Shown piece by piece: positions 1 to 7,711 of a DNA stretch of 64,000 nucleotides. Position 1 is the first letter of the stretch. Every line of letters starts with the position of its first letter. Position numbers and translations under genes: made by a program. Source of the DNA: Stenotrophomonas nematodicola (GTDB lineage: Bacteria; Pseudomonadota; Gammaproteobacteria; Xanthomonadales; Xanthomonadaceae); NCBI RefSeq assembly GCF_009467805.1, contig NZ_WIAY01000003.1, positions 372,001 through 436,000 on the forward strand, written 5' to 3'. The notes beneath the pieces were generated by a model. That model was not told the DNA's origin. It saw nothing but the letters and a program-made list of their open reading frames with translations, and did no database searches.

Positions 1-372
1 GCCCCGCTGGATGCCGCGCTGGTGGCGCTGGCACCGTCGGTGGGCGGCAATGTGGCGCCGCTGCGTGCGGCGCTGGTGCCGCTGGCGCAGTCGCAGTTGG
101 CGCTGGTGAAGGCCAATGCCGATATCGCGCTGGTAGCCGATGAGCTGCGCCGCTACCAGAAGTACGCGCTTCCCGGAAAGCCGAGCCTGCAGATCGTGCA
201 GTTGCGCAAGCAGCAGGCAACGGTGAAGCAGGCGGCGCTGATCGCGCGGCAGAATTACGCGCAGGCCACCCATGCATTCCTGCGCGACAGCGGGCTGACG
301 GCCCCGGCACGGCGCACCCCGACCGATTTCACCACGCTGTGGCTGGGCAAGGTCGCTGCCGCGCTCGCGTAA
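1..372 (+). CDS. C-terminal part of an unknown protein (5' end outside window)
   Basis: The reading frame is open from base 1 and ends at TAA 370-372, so only the last 123 residues are present. A GTG at 22 is in frame, but nothing suggests it is the true start. The visible part is Ala/Leu/Gln-rich and probably helical, with charged stretches (for example RRYQKYALPGK and RKQQATVKQ) that could form a coiled coil, and no membrane segment. I do not recognise a family. High G/C in third codon positions and the frame open to the window edge support it as real coding sequence. It is followed directly by the GTAG repeat array. Confidence 0.6.
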   Translation, partial: APLDAALVALAPSVGGNVAPLRAALVPLAQSQLALVKANADIALVADELRRYQKYALPGKPSLQIVQLRKQQATVKQAALIARQNYAQATHAFLRDSGLTAPARRTPTDFTTLWLGKVAAALA

Positions 373-1200
373 AGCACGGCCGCGCCGGGATGTCGGGCGT
401 AGCGCGATGATGGGCTATCGGTGCCGGAACGGACGGCAGCCGAGCAGAGCTCGGCTCTACGGGGCTGGCGCGCGCAGCGCGACGGTGTCGGTGCCGCACC
501 TGTAGAGCCGGGCTCTGCCCGGCTGTCGCGCGCAGCGCGATGATGGGCTATCGGTGCCGGAACGGACGGCAGCCGAGCAGAGCTCGGCTCTACGGGGCTG
601 TCGCGCGTAGCGCGGTGGTGTCGGTGCCGCACCTGTAGAGCCGGGCTCTGCCCGGCTGTCGCGCGCAGCGCGATGATGGGCTATCGGTGCCGGAACGGAC
701 GGCAGCCGAGCAGAGCTCGGCTCTACGGGGCTGTCGCGCGCTGCGCGACGGTGTCGGTGCCGCACCTGTAGAGCCGGGCTCTGCCCGGCTGTCGCGCGCA
801 GCGCGATGGTGGGCTATCGGTGTCGGAACGGACGGCAGCCGAGCAGAGCTCGGCTCTACGGGGCTGGCGCGCGTAGCGCGATGATGGTGTCGGTGCCGCA
901 CCTGTAGAGCCGGGCTCTGCCCGGCTGTCGCGCGCAGCGCGATGAAGGGCTATCGGTGCCGGAACGGACGGCAGCCGAGCAGAGCTCGGCTCTACGGAGC
1001 TGGGGCGCGTAGCGCGATGATGGTGCCTGCCGCACCTGTAGAGCCGGGCTCTGCCCGGCTGTCGCGCGCAGCGCGATGAAGGGTTAGCGGTGCCGGAACG
1101 GACGGCAGCCGAGCAGAGCTCGGCTCTACGGGGCTGGCGGGCGCAGCGCGATGGTGGGTTATCGATGCCGGAACGGACGGCAGCCGAGCAGAGCTCGGCG
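373..1200. repeat. Tandem array of paired GTAG (SMAG/REP-type) hairpins, period about 133 bp
   Basis: A roughly 133-bp unit recurs head to tail. The marker TATCGGTGCC or a one-base variant starts at about 416, 549, 682, 815, 951, 1085 and 1160, giving spacings of 133, 133, 133, 136, 134 and 75. Each full unit holds two short hairpins in opposite orientation. One reads GTAGAGCCGGGC...GCCCGGCTG on the plus strand. The other reads GTAGAGCCGAGC...GCTCGGCTGC on the minus strand. They are separated by GCGCGCAGCGCGATG-like linkers. The last unit is shortened and runs into the stop codon of the next gene. Short overlapping open frames on both strands here are repeat artefacts, since 133 is not a multiple of 3. 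Confidence 0.92.
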
Positions 1201-1986
1201 CTACGGGGCTGGTGGGGTGCGGCGCCAGTTGAAGCGGTGGGCCAGCCATATTTCGAGCAGCACCAGCGCCATGACGATGAGCAGCGGGAGCAGCAGGCCC
1301 AGGTACAGGCCGGGCATCATGGAGCTGAGCTGTGCTTTGAGCAGGCGGATCACGCCTTGGGTGTGCAGCAGTTCGTTCATGCGCATGCCGAGGGCTTCGC
1401 GGAAGACGGCCTTGTCCACGCCGGTACGGCCGGCCTGCTTGGCCAGGCTGTCTTCGACCCATTCGGACATCAGTGCGCCGCGCAGGCGCTGCAGGCCGCC
1501 GCGCGTCCAGCGCATCACCCAGCCTTCGCCCTGCAGGTACTCGGCACCCGGCAACGGGTGGTCGGTGAGGTAGGCATCCACGGCGTCGCGGGCAACCTCA
1601 TGCACGGTGGCATCGCTGCGCATGAGGGCGGCCAAGGACTGGTCGTCGAGCGAGCGCTCGAACTCCTGCTGCCAGTCGCCGACCAGCGTCTGCAGGTGGG
1701 GCTGGAAGTGGTCGATCTGTTTGTAGAGGGCGCGCTGCGCGCCTGCGGCGAAGCCGAGCTGCAGGCCGGTGAAGGCGAAGAACAGGGGCAGTACGACGAC
1801 GTAACTGGCGATCAACCAGTGATGCCAACGGCGCTGGCGTGCGAGCCAGCGGCGGCGGCGCAGGGCGAACCAGGTGGCGATGCCGAGCAGCAGGCCGATC
1901 AGTGTGCCGATGACCGCGCCGCCGATCAGGTCGAGCAGGCTGAGGCCGGTCCAGAATTCCATCATCCAGTACTGTGCGTCTTGCAC
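1201..1986 (-). CDS. Membrane protein of unknown function
   Basis: 261 residues. Hydrophobic segments lie at roughly 15-40, 58-80 and 222-247. The stretch between the second and third is hydrophilic and Asp/Glu/Gln-rich (about 140 residues), which suggests an extra-membrane domain held between an N-terminal hairpin and a C-terminal anchor. The family is not recognised. The start is GTG at 1986, chosen because AAGGA lies 8 bases upstream; an ATG seven codons further in (1965) is the alternative. The stop codon TAG (1203-1201) is part of the GTAG that opens a repeat hairpin, so the gene end and the repeat array overlap. Confidence 0.7.
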   Translation of the reverse strand: MQDAQYWMMEFWTGLSLLDLIGGAVIGTLIGLLLGIATWFALRRRRWLARQRRWHHWLIASYVVVLPLFFAFTGLQLGFAAGAQRALYKQIDHFQPHLQTLVGDWQQEFERSLDDQSLAALMRSDATVHEVARDAVDAYLTDHPLPGAEYLQGEGWVMRWTRGGLQRLRGALMSEWVEDSLAKQAGRTGVDKAVFREALGMRMNELLHTQGVIRLLKAQLSSMMPGLYLGLLLPLLIVMALVLLEIWLAHRFNWRRTPPAP

Positions 1987-2280
1987 GTAGGCGTCCTTGA
2001 TTGCGAAATGCAGCGCTCATTGTAGAGCCGGGCTCTGCCCGGCTGTCGTGCATGGCGCGATGCGAGGTACCGGTTTTGATACGGACAGCAGCCGGGCAAA
2101 GCGCGGCTCCAGGCGGCTGTCGCGGGTAGCGCGATGGGGTGCGGAAGGGAGAGCAGCCGGGCAGAGCGCGGCGCTACGGGGCTGTCGCGGGTGGCGCATG
2201 GGGTGCGGAACGGAGGGCAGCCAGGCAGAGCCCGGCGCTACGAGGCGGTCGCGGTAGCGCGATGCGATTCGGTGTCGTTT
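1987..2280. repeat. Scattered GTAG repeats between the membrane protein and yceI genes
   Basis: Four repeat copies fill this gap. A perfect plus-strand copy (GTAGAGCCGGGC...) is at 2022-2045. Three decayed minus-orientation copies lie at about 2090-2118, 2151-2182 and 2216-2248, each starting CAGCC(G/A)GGC. They share linkers such as TCGCGGGTAGCGCGATGGGG. I see no gene in this stretch; short open frames through it are repetitive. Confidence 0.8.
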
Positions 2281-2285
2281 TCAGC

Positions 2286-2313
2286 AAAAAGCCCGCCGTG
2301 CGGCGGGCTTTCT
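2286..2313 (-). terminator. Rho-independent terminator of the yceI-type gene
   Basis: The stem is GCCCGCC/GGCGGGC with a 3-base loop. On the minus strand it is followed by TTTTTGC, and on the plus strand by TTTCT, so it can act in both directions. It sits 26 bases past the yceI stop codon. Confidence 0.85.
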
Positions 2314-2338
2314 GCATCTCACGACGCGTGGGGAGGGA

Positions 2339-3049
2339 TCACGCGGCCGGCTTTTCGCCGGTGGCTTCGGTGGTGATGCGGATGGTCACTTCATCGCTGA
2401 CGTTCGGGGCGTATGCGCCCACGCCGAAATCGCTGCGCTTGATGGTGGTGGTGGCATCGAAGCCGGCCGCCGGCACCTTGGCCATCGGGTGTTCGCCGCC
2501 GCCGTTGATGGTGACGTCCAGGGTCACCGGCTTGGTGATGTCCTTGATGGTCAGGTCGCCCGTGACGGTCAGCTTGTTGGTGCCGGCAGCTTCCACCTTG
2601 GTGCTCTTGAAGGTGGCGGCCGGGAACTTGGCGGCGTCGAAGAAGTCGGCGCTCTTCAGGTGCTCGTCGAACTTGGCGGTGAAGCTGTTGAGGCCGGTCA
2701 GCGGCAGCTTCACTTCCACGGTCGACTTGGTGACGTCGGCGGCGTCATACACCAGGGTGCCTTCAGCAGCGCCGAAGTGGGCGCTCGGGTGCGAGAAGCC
2801 GAAGTGGCTCCACTGGGCCAGCACGTCGGTGTGGGTCGGGTCGAGCTTGTAGGTGCCCGAGGCGATCTGGATCGCTTCGGCAGCCGGTGCGGCAGCAGCG
2901 GCATCGGCAGCCGGGGTGGTGGTTTCGGCAGCAGCAGCGGCCGGCGCCGCGTCGGCGGCCGGGGCGGCGGCGTCGTCGGCCGGCTTGGAGCAGGCGGCGA
3001 TGGCCAGGGTCAGGGCCAGCGGCAGGAGCAGTTTGCGGGTCACGGTCAT
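2339..3049 (-). CDS. YceI-family lipoprotein
   Basis: 236 residues. The N-terminus is a lipoprotein signal (LPLALTLAIAAC, with Cys at about residue 20) followed by a long Ala/Asp/Pro-rich linker to about residue 65. The YceI lipid-binding beta-barrel follows (TYKLDPTHTDV near 70, FDAAKFPAATF near 145, DLTIKDITKPV near 175). Family members bind isoprenoid-type lipids such as polyisoprenoids in the periplasm; the ligand here is unknown. The start at 3049 was chosen over an upstream ATG at 3094 because it gives a clean signal peptide and has GAGAGAG just upstream. The lipid anchor is an addition to the basic fold, since many homologues are soluble. A strong terminator follows, so it is probably transcribed alone. 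Confidence 0.88.
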   Translation of the reverse strand: MTVTRKLLLPLALTLAIAACSKPADDAAAPAADAAPAAAAAETTTPAADAAAAAPAAEAIQIASGTYKLDPTHTDVLAQWSHFGFSHPSAHFGAAEGTLVYDAADVTKSTVEVKLPLTGLNSFTAKFDEHLKSADFFDAAKFPAATFKSTKVEAAGTNKLTVTGDLTIKDITKPVTLDVTINGGGEHPMAKVPAAGFDATTTIKRSDFGVGAYAPNVSDEVTIRITTEATGEKPAA

Positions 3050-3130
3050 GTCAGGTCTCTCTCGGATGCGAAGGGAAGGAAGCATTGCAACCACCCGTCC
3101 GCGCGGACGGGCAGGATCCAGCGGAAACGC

Positions 3131-3721
3131 TTACTCGATGCGGGCCGCTTCGTCGAAGGACAGGCGCGGCAGGCGCGGGAACAGGCCCGACGGGTCACCG
3201 TACCCCAGATTGACGAGGAAGTTCGACTTGATGGACGTGCCCTTGAAGAAGGCGTCGTCGACCTTGGCCGGGTCGAAACCGGACATCGGGCCGGCATCCA
3301 GACCCAGCGCGCGGGCGGCCAGGATCAGGTAGGCGCCCTGCAGGCTACCGTTGCGGAACGCGGACTCGGTGCGGCCTTCGCGCGGGCCGTCGAACCAGGC
3401 CTTGGCGTCGGTGTGCGGGAACAGGTAGGGCAGCTTCTCGTGGAAGTCTTCGTCAAAGGCGATGATGACGGTGACCGGCGCGGCCAGGGTCTTGTCATGG
3501 TTGCCTTCGGACAGCGCGGGGGCGAGCTTGGCCTTGGCCTCAGGCGACTTCACGAACACAAAGCGCGCCGGGCTCGAGTTGGCGGCCGTGGGGCCCCACT
3601 TCAGCAGCTCGTACAGGGCCTGCAGCTGGCTGTCTTCGACGGGCGTGTCGAGGAAGGCATTCTGGGTGCGGGCGGTACGGAACAACTGGTCGAGCGCAGC
3701 ATCGTTGAGTACGTGGGACAT
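3131..3721 (-). CDS. rutE: Nitroreductase-family protein, RutE/HadB-like (malonic semialdehyde reductase type)
   Basis: 196 residues, the usual length for RutE-like flavin reductases. The nitroreductase fold is visible in the N-terminal FMN-contacting RTARTQNAF, the [13 protein letters not shown] motif near residues 42-54, and the C-terminal LVNLGYGDP. In E. coli RutE reduces malonic semialdehyde from uracil breakdown to 3-hydroxypropionate. No other rut gene is present here, so a general role as a small flavin reductase or aldehyde-detoxifying enzyme is as likely. It is divergent from the ELM1-type gene, with about 95 bp between the starts. Confidence 0.82.
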   Translation of the reverse strand: MSHVLNDAALDQLFRTARTQNAFLDTPVEDSQLQALYELLKWGPTAANSSPARFVFVKSPEAKAKLAPALSEGNHDKTLAAPVTVIIAFDEDFHEKLPYLFPHTDAKAWFDGPREGRTESAFRNGSLQGAYLILAARALGLDAGPMSGFDPAKVDDAFFKGTSIKSNFLVNLGYGDPSGLFPRLPRLSFDEAARIE

Positions 3722-3817
3722 GAAGCCTCCAGAAAAGGGAATCGGGGCGGATCGGCGAAGGCTGGCAGTGTAGAGTGTCGTGACAGTTGCAACACCCAGC
3801 CTGACTGAAACGAATTA

Positions 3818-4786
3818 ATGCCATACGTGAAACGATGGAGTCCTCCCTGGACGATCACTGACGGCCGTGCCGGCAATGTGCGGCAGGCGGTGGCCCTGGC
3901 CTCGGCCTTGAAGCTGGGGGCGCATCGTCCGCTGGTACTCAGCCCGCGCGCACCGTGGCGCTGGCTGGCGCCGCGCTGGCTGCCCGGCATGGCACAGGGC
4001 TACGGCGAGGCCTTCACGGCGCTGGCCGCCGCGCCGCCGGCACTGGCGATCGGCTGTGGCCGGCAGGCAGCCGGCGCGCTGCGGGAACTGCGGCGGCACG
4101 GCAGCAAAGTGGTGCAGATCCTCGATCCGCGTATCGGCGCGCGCCACTGGGATCTGGTGGTGGTGCCCGAGCACGACACCCTGCGCGGCGGCAACGTGCT
4201 GACCCTGCTGGGCAGCCTCAATCCGGTCAACGACGACTGGCTGGCCTGTGGCCGTGCCGCGTTCGCCTCTTTCAGTGAACTGCCCGGCCCCCGCACGGCG
4301 CTGCTGGTGGGTGGCCCTACCCCGCATGCGCCCTGGCATGAGCCTGACATGGTGCAGGTATTCCAGCAGGTGGCGGCGCAGGTACGTGCCGACGGCGGCA
4401 GCCTGCTGGCAACCACGTCGCGGCGCACACCGGCCGCGTTGGTGGGTGCGCTGCGCAGTGCCTTCGCCGATCTGCCGCATGTGATCTGGGGCGACGGCGG
4501 CGATGGCGTCAATCCGTATGCCGGGCTGCTGGGCTGGGCCAACCGGGTGGTGGTGTCGCCCGATTCGGTGAACCTGTTGTCCGAAGCGTGCGCCACGCGC
4601 ATGCCGGTAAGCGTGGCGTTGGCCACGCAGGCGCAGGGCCGCATGGCGCGCTTCCAGCGGGCCTTGCACGAGCGCGGGCGGTTGCAGACGCGCTGGCTGG
4701 ACTGGCACACCGATGGCCGCATTGAACCGCTGCGCGAGACGGCGCGGATTGCCGCTCAGGTGCGGGAACGGTTGCTGCCGGTATGA
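3818..4786 (+). CDS. ELM1/GtrOC1-family protein
   Basis: 322 residues. It resembles the bacterial 'mitochondrial fission ELM1' family (often misnamed nucleoside-diphosphate-sugar epimerase), whose fold is glycosyltransferase-B like. Visible features are the N-terminal ITDGRAGN motif at about 13-20, typical of the family; a central GGPTPHAPW near residue 166; and VVVSPDSVNLLSEA near residue 245, the sort of loop that binds a nucleotide-sugar in GT-B enzymes. There is no signal peptide or membrane segment. The bacterial function is not established; envelope glycan transfer is a reasonable guess. The following DUF2145 gene starts 37 bases later and is probably co-transcribed. Confidence 0.75.
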   Translation: MPYVKRWSPPWTITDGRAGNVRQAVALASALKLGAHRPLVLSPRAPWRWLAPRWLPGMAQGYGEAFTALAAAPPALAIGCGRQAAGALRELRRHGSKVVQILDPRIGARHWDLVVVPEHDTLRGGNVLTLLGSLNPVNDDWLACGRAAFASFSELPGPRTALLVGGPTPHAPWHEPDMVQVFQQVAAQVRADGGSLLATTSRRTPAALVGALRSAFADLPHVIWGDGGDGVNPYAGLLGWANRVVVSPDSVNLLSEACATRMPVSVALATQAQGRMARFQRALHERGRLQTRWLDWHTDGRIEPLRETARIAAQVRERLLPV

Positions 4787-4823
4787 TGCCGCGGCGGCAC
4801 GGTGCCGCTGGAGAACACGCCAC

Positions 4824-5687
4824 ATGGATGACGCCCGACCCGCGATGACCGCGCGCCTGCACCGTACACTGCTGTGCGCGATGCTGATGGGTGCCGCCGC
4901 CATCGCGCAGGCCGAACCAGCGTGCGTGGAACGCTATCCCACCCCGGCCGCGCTGGCGTCGATGTTCGATGTGGCGCTGACGACCACCGAACAGCTCGAT
5001 GCGCTTGACGGCGTGGACGTCGTGCTTGTCGCGCGCGGCGGGCAGGATCTGAGCCGGTACGGGCTGCGCCACAGCCACGTGGCCTTCCTGGTACGCGAAG
5101 ACGACGGCCAGTGGCGTGCGGTGCACCTGCTCAATCCGTGCAAGACCGCCCAATCGCATCTGTTCCGCGAGGGGGTGGCCACCTTCATCGGTGAAACCTC
5201 CAGCCATACCGACCTGCGTATCGGCGTGCCGACGCCGGCGTTGCGCGATGCGCTCAAGGCGATGCTGACCCAGCCGGCGATCCAGGCACGTGCCCTGCAC
5301 GAAGCGCGCTACAGCGTGGTGGCCTACCCGTTCCGTACCGAGTACCAGAACTCCAACCAGTGGGTGCTGGAAGTGCTGGGCGCGGCGATGGCGCAGGTGG
5401 ACGAAGGCACCCTGATCGTCAACCGCACCCAGGCGCAGGCATGGTTGCAGCGGCACAGGTATACGCCCAGCACATTGCACATCGGCGTGGCCAAGCGTCT
5501 GGGTGCGCGCTTTTTCGTGCCCAACGCGGCGGTCACCGACCACCCTGCCAGCGAGCGCATCTCCGGCAACTATTCAGTGGTGACGGTGGAGTCGATCTTC
5601 GATTTTCTGCAGCAGCGCAGCAGCCTGCAGCAGGAACTGTCGGTGGCGCATGTTCCCGTTGCCGGCATCACGGCACCCAGGCCGTAA
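4824..5687 (+). CDS. DUF2145 family exported protein
   Basis: 287 residues. The start at 4824 has GGAGA 8 bases upstream; the second ATG at 4845 would also give a signal peptide (LLCAMLMGAAAIAQA). The mature protein matches the DUF2145 pattern, with GLRHSHVAFLVR, a conserved Cys in LLNPCKT, and NSNQWVLEVLGAA. The His, Cys and Asn-Gln-Trp positions are those expected of a papain/NlpC-like fold, but I infer this only from motif order. The signal peptide places it in the periplasm. Two small exported paralogs follow at once (5722 and 6225), and the three genes look like one operon. Confidence 0.8.
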   Translation: MDDARPAMTARLHRTLLCAMLMGAAAIAQAEPACVERYPTPAALASMFDVALTTTEQLDALDGVDVVLVARGGQDLSRYGLRHSHVAFLVREDDGQWRAVHLLNPCKTAQSHLFREGVATFIGETSSHTDLRIGVPTPALRDALKAMLTQPAIQARALHEARYSVVAYPFRTEYQNSNQWVLEVLGAAMAQVDEGTLIVNRTQAQAWLQRHRYTPSTLHIGVAKRLGARFFVPNAAVTDHPASERISGNYSVVTVESIFDFLQQRSSLQQELSVAHVPVAGITAPRP

Positions 5688-5721
5688 CCCCCTTCGTTTC
5701 ATCGTGCCAAGGAGTTCTGTC

Positions 5722-6228
5722 ATGCATCTGTTGAGCAAATCCGCCCTCGCCCTCGCCGTGCTCGGGATGCACGTGTCGGCAGTGCTGCCGGCGCAGGCCG
5801 GCAACCTGACGGGCAATCAGCAGTCGGCGGTGAGCGCGGTGGTGAGTGTGTATGCGATTTCGTTCATCGCGGTGTCGCCGGTGCTGCTGGTGGCTGGCGG
5901 CTCGAAGGCCGTGGGCGAGAGCACGCGCCGCGAGAAGCCGGCCAAGGCCGCCGCATTGCCGCCAATGGCGGTGCAGGCTGTGGAGCGTCAGCCCGATGGT
6001 GGTTATCACGTGGCGCTGCAGCGCCCCGAAGCGCCCGAGCAGAACGCGCTGGTGAATTGGCCGGCGCGCCCGGACAACCCGGCCGCACAATTGAAGGTGG
6101 GCGATGTCCTCACCTTTGCGCCGACCGATGCCGGGGCGGGATGGATGGTGCAGGCCGACGACGGTGCTGCCCTCGCCTTCCTGCCGACGCCGGAGGCCGC
6201 GGCAACGCAGGCCAGTGAGCGCTGGTGA
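5722..6228 (+). CDS. Small exported protein with one membrane segment, tandem paralog 1
   Basis: 168 residues. The start was chosen for its AAGGAG 8-13 bases upstream. It has a signal peptide (LALAVLGMHVSAVLPAQA), then a hydrophobic segment at about residues 36-59, then a soluble C-terminal domain. That domain shares a block with the next gene: WPARPDNPAA, KVGDVLTF, GAGW and ALAFLPT. I do not recognise a named family. It overlaps the next gene by 4 bases (GTGA), so the two are translationally coupled. The DUF2145 protein lies upstream. Confidence 0.72.
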   Translation: MHLLSKSALALAVLGMHVSAVLPAQAGNLTGNQQSAVSAVVSVYAISFIAVSPVLLVAGGSKAVGESTRREKPAKAAALPPMAVQAVERQPDGGYHVALQRPEAPEQNALVNWPARPDNPAAQLKVGDVLTFAPTDAGAGWMVQADDGAALAFLPTPEAAATQASERW

Positions 6229-6755
6229 GCCGCATGCAGCGGATCACCCGCTTGGCCGTTGTGCCGTTGCTCGTGCCGGGGCTGATTGCCGGCGCGCCGA
6301 TGGCCTCCGCGCAGAACTTCGCCCATGCCTCGCCCGTCACCAGCAGTGTGTTGACCACCTCGGTGGTAAGCCTGGCGGTGATTACCGCGCCGGTGTGGCT
6401 GAGCGCGCTGGGGGTGAGCGAGATGCATGACGCCGCTGCACGCCACCACCGCGCCGGACGCGAGGCGAGGCGTGCCGGCCCGTTGCCGCCGCTGACCGTG
6501 GAGCGGGTGCAGCAGCAGGCCGACGGCAGCTACGAGGTGGCGCTGCAGAATCCGCAGGCGCCTCAGGACCTGGCCGTGGTGGCCTGGCCGGCGCGCGCCG
6601 ATAACCCGGCCGCCGGTGTGAAGGTGGGCGACGTGCTGGAGTTCAGGCCGACGCCGCTTGGTGCGGGCTGGACGGTGGCCGCGGCCGACGGCACGGCGCT
6701 GGCGTTCCTGCCGACCAGCGATGCGGCCGCCCAGCGCATGAGCGAGCGCTTCTAG
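6225..6755 (+). CDS. Small exported protein with one membrane segment, tandem paralog 2
   Basis: 176 residues from the GTG at 6225, which overlaps the previous stop codon; an ATG at 6234 would shorten it by three residues. It has the same layout as its neighbour: signal peptide (PLLVPGLIAGAPMASA), hydrophobic stretch at about 38-62 and a C-terminal domain with WPARADNPAAGVKVGDVL, GAGW and ALAFLPT. The shared block makes a tandem duplication clear, although the N-terminal halves have diverged. Function unknown. A GC-rich inverted repeat at 6775-6790 (GCGGGG/CCCCGC) follows but has no T-run. Confidence 0.72.
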   Translation: MSRMQRITRLAVVPLLVPGLIAGAPMASAQNFAHASPVTSSVLTTSVVSLAVITAPVWLSALGVSEMHDAAARHHRAGREARRAGPLPPLTVERVQQQADGSYEVALQNPQAPQDLAVVAWPARADNPAAGVKVGDVLEFRPTPLGAGWTVAAADGTALAFLPTSDAAAQRMSERF

Positions 6756-6840
6756 CTGAACCGACGGCACCGGCGCGGGGTGGCCCCGCGCTGCGTCAGG
6801 CGGGATAATCCGCCGCTTCCCCGCCTGCCCCCGGTGCGCC

Positions 6841-7395
6841 ATGCCTGTGCGTTCTGCCATTGCCTTTGCCCCGTTGACCGTGCGCTCGCTGCTGCTGGCG
6901 GTGCTGGCAATGGGCACGGTGGTGCTGGGGTCGAACGTGCTGGTGCAGTACCCGATCAACGATTGGCTGACCTGGGGGGCCTTCAGTTATCCGGTGGCGT
7001 TCCTGGTCAGCAATCTGATCAACCGCCGGTTCGGCCCGCAGGCCGCGCGCAAGGTGGCCTGGGCGGGTTTCGCGCTGGCGGTACTGCTGTCGATCTGGAT
7101 CGCGACGCCGCGCATTGCGGTGGCGTCGTGCCTGGCCTTCATCGCCGCGCAGCTGCTGGACATCACCGTCTTCGACCGTCTGCGTCGCGGCCACTGGTGG
7201 CGTGCACCGATGGTGGCCACCACCTGCAGTGCGACGTTGGACACGACGATTTTCTGGAGCATCGCATTTGCGGGGTCCGGCCTGCCGTGGGTGAGCTGGG
7301 CGGCGGGCGATCTGGCGGTGAAGCTGGCGATCGGTGTGTTCCTGCTGGCGCCGTTCCGCGCGCTGCTGTGGCGCATGGCGCCGCGTACGGCGTAG
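6841..7395 (+). CDS. yhhQ: YhhQ/VUT-family queuosine precursor transporter
   Basis: 184 residues with about five or six membrane segments. The family marker is QYPINDWLTWGAFSYPVAFLV near residue 36, followed by an NLINRRFGP loop. E. coli YhhQ imports the 7-deazaguanines preQ0 and preQ1 for queuosine synthesis in tRNA. That substrate is inferred by homology, and no que gene lies nearby. No preQ1 riboswitch is obvious in the 85-base leader. The TAG stop (7393-7395) is the last three bases of the GTAG that opens a hairpin repeat. Confidence 0.85.
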   Translation: MPVRSAIAFAPLTVRSLLLAVLAMGTVVLGSNVLVQYPINDWLTWGAFSYPVAFLVSNLINRRFGPQAARKVAWAGFALAVLLSIWIATPRIAVASCLAFIAAQLLDITVFDRLRRGHWWRAPMVATTCSATLDTTIFWSIAFAGSGLPWVSWAAGDLAVKLAIGVFLLAPFRALLWRMAPRTA

Positions 7396-7488
7396 CGCCG
7401 GGTTCTACCCGGCTGCCTTTGTATTGCGCCGGGATCTGCCGGGCTGGGGGGTGGCCGCGAAAAGCAGCCGGGTAGAACCCGGCTCTAC
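7392..7488. repeat. Two GTAG repeats in opposite orientation after yhhQ
   Basis: A plus-oriented copy is at 7392-7415 (GTAGCGCCGGGT...ACCCGGCTG). A minus-oriented copy is at 7465-7488 (CAGCCGGGT...ACCCGGCTCTAC). They are inverted with respect to each other and could pair over 50 bases to form one large stem. They sit between the convergent yhhQ and glnE genes. Confidence 0.82.
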
Positions 7489-7498
7489 GAGGGCGCGT

Positions 7499-7690
7499 GT
7501 TGCCCGCCCGTCCCGTGCGCGTCCGTGTTGCGCATCCGCGTTGTCCGCCCGTTCCGTGCGCGTCCGTGTTGCGCATCCGTGTTGTCCGCCCGTCCCGTGC
7601 GCGTCCGCGTTGCGCATCCGTGTTGTCCGCGTGTCCCGCGCGCATCGGTGTTGCGCATCCGGTTTGCCCGCCCGTCCCGTGCGCGCATTG
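7499..7690. repeat. 41-bp tandem repeat (minisatellite), about 4.6 copies
   Basis: The unit GTTGTCCGCCCGTCCCGTGC followed by GCGTCCGTGTTGCGCATCCGT starts at about 7499, 7540, 7581, 7622 and 7663, with a few substitutions per copy (for example GCGTGTCCCGCGCGCATC in the fourth). The period is 41, not a multiple of 3, so every frame stays open for long distances on both strands and produces Arg/Ala/Asp/His-rich spurious proteins. It fills the space between yhhQ and the 3' end of glnE. Confidence 0.9.
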
Positions 7691-7711
7691 GGGCCCTCGT
7701 CCGTCCGCGCG

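Noticed and set aside
373..1200. CRISPR-like array
   Set aside because: There are no unique spacers: the whole 133-bp unit, including linkers, repeats. No cas genes are present. The same holds for the 33-bp and 41-bp arrays.
2489..3808. A 439-codon plus-strand frame over yceI and rutE
   Set aside because: It is antisense to two well-supported genes and reads as Gly/Arg/Val-rich low-complexity sequence.
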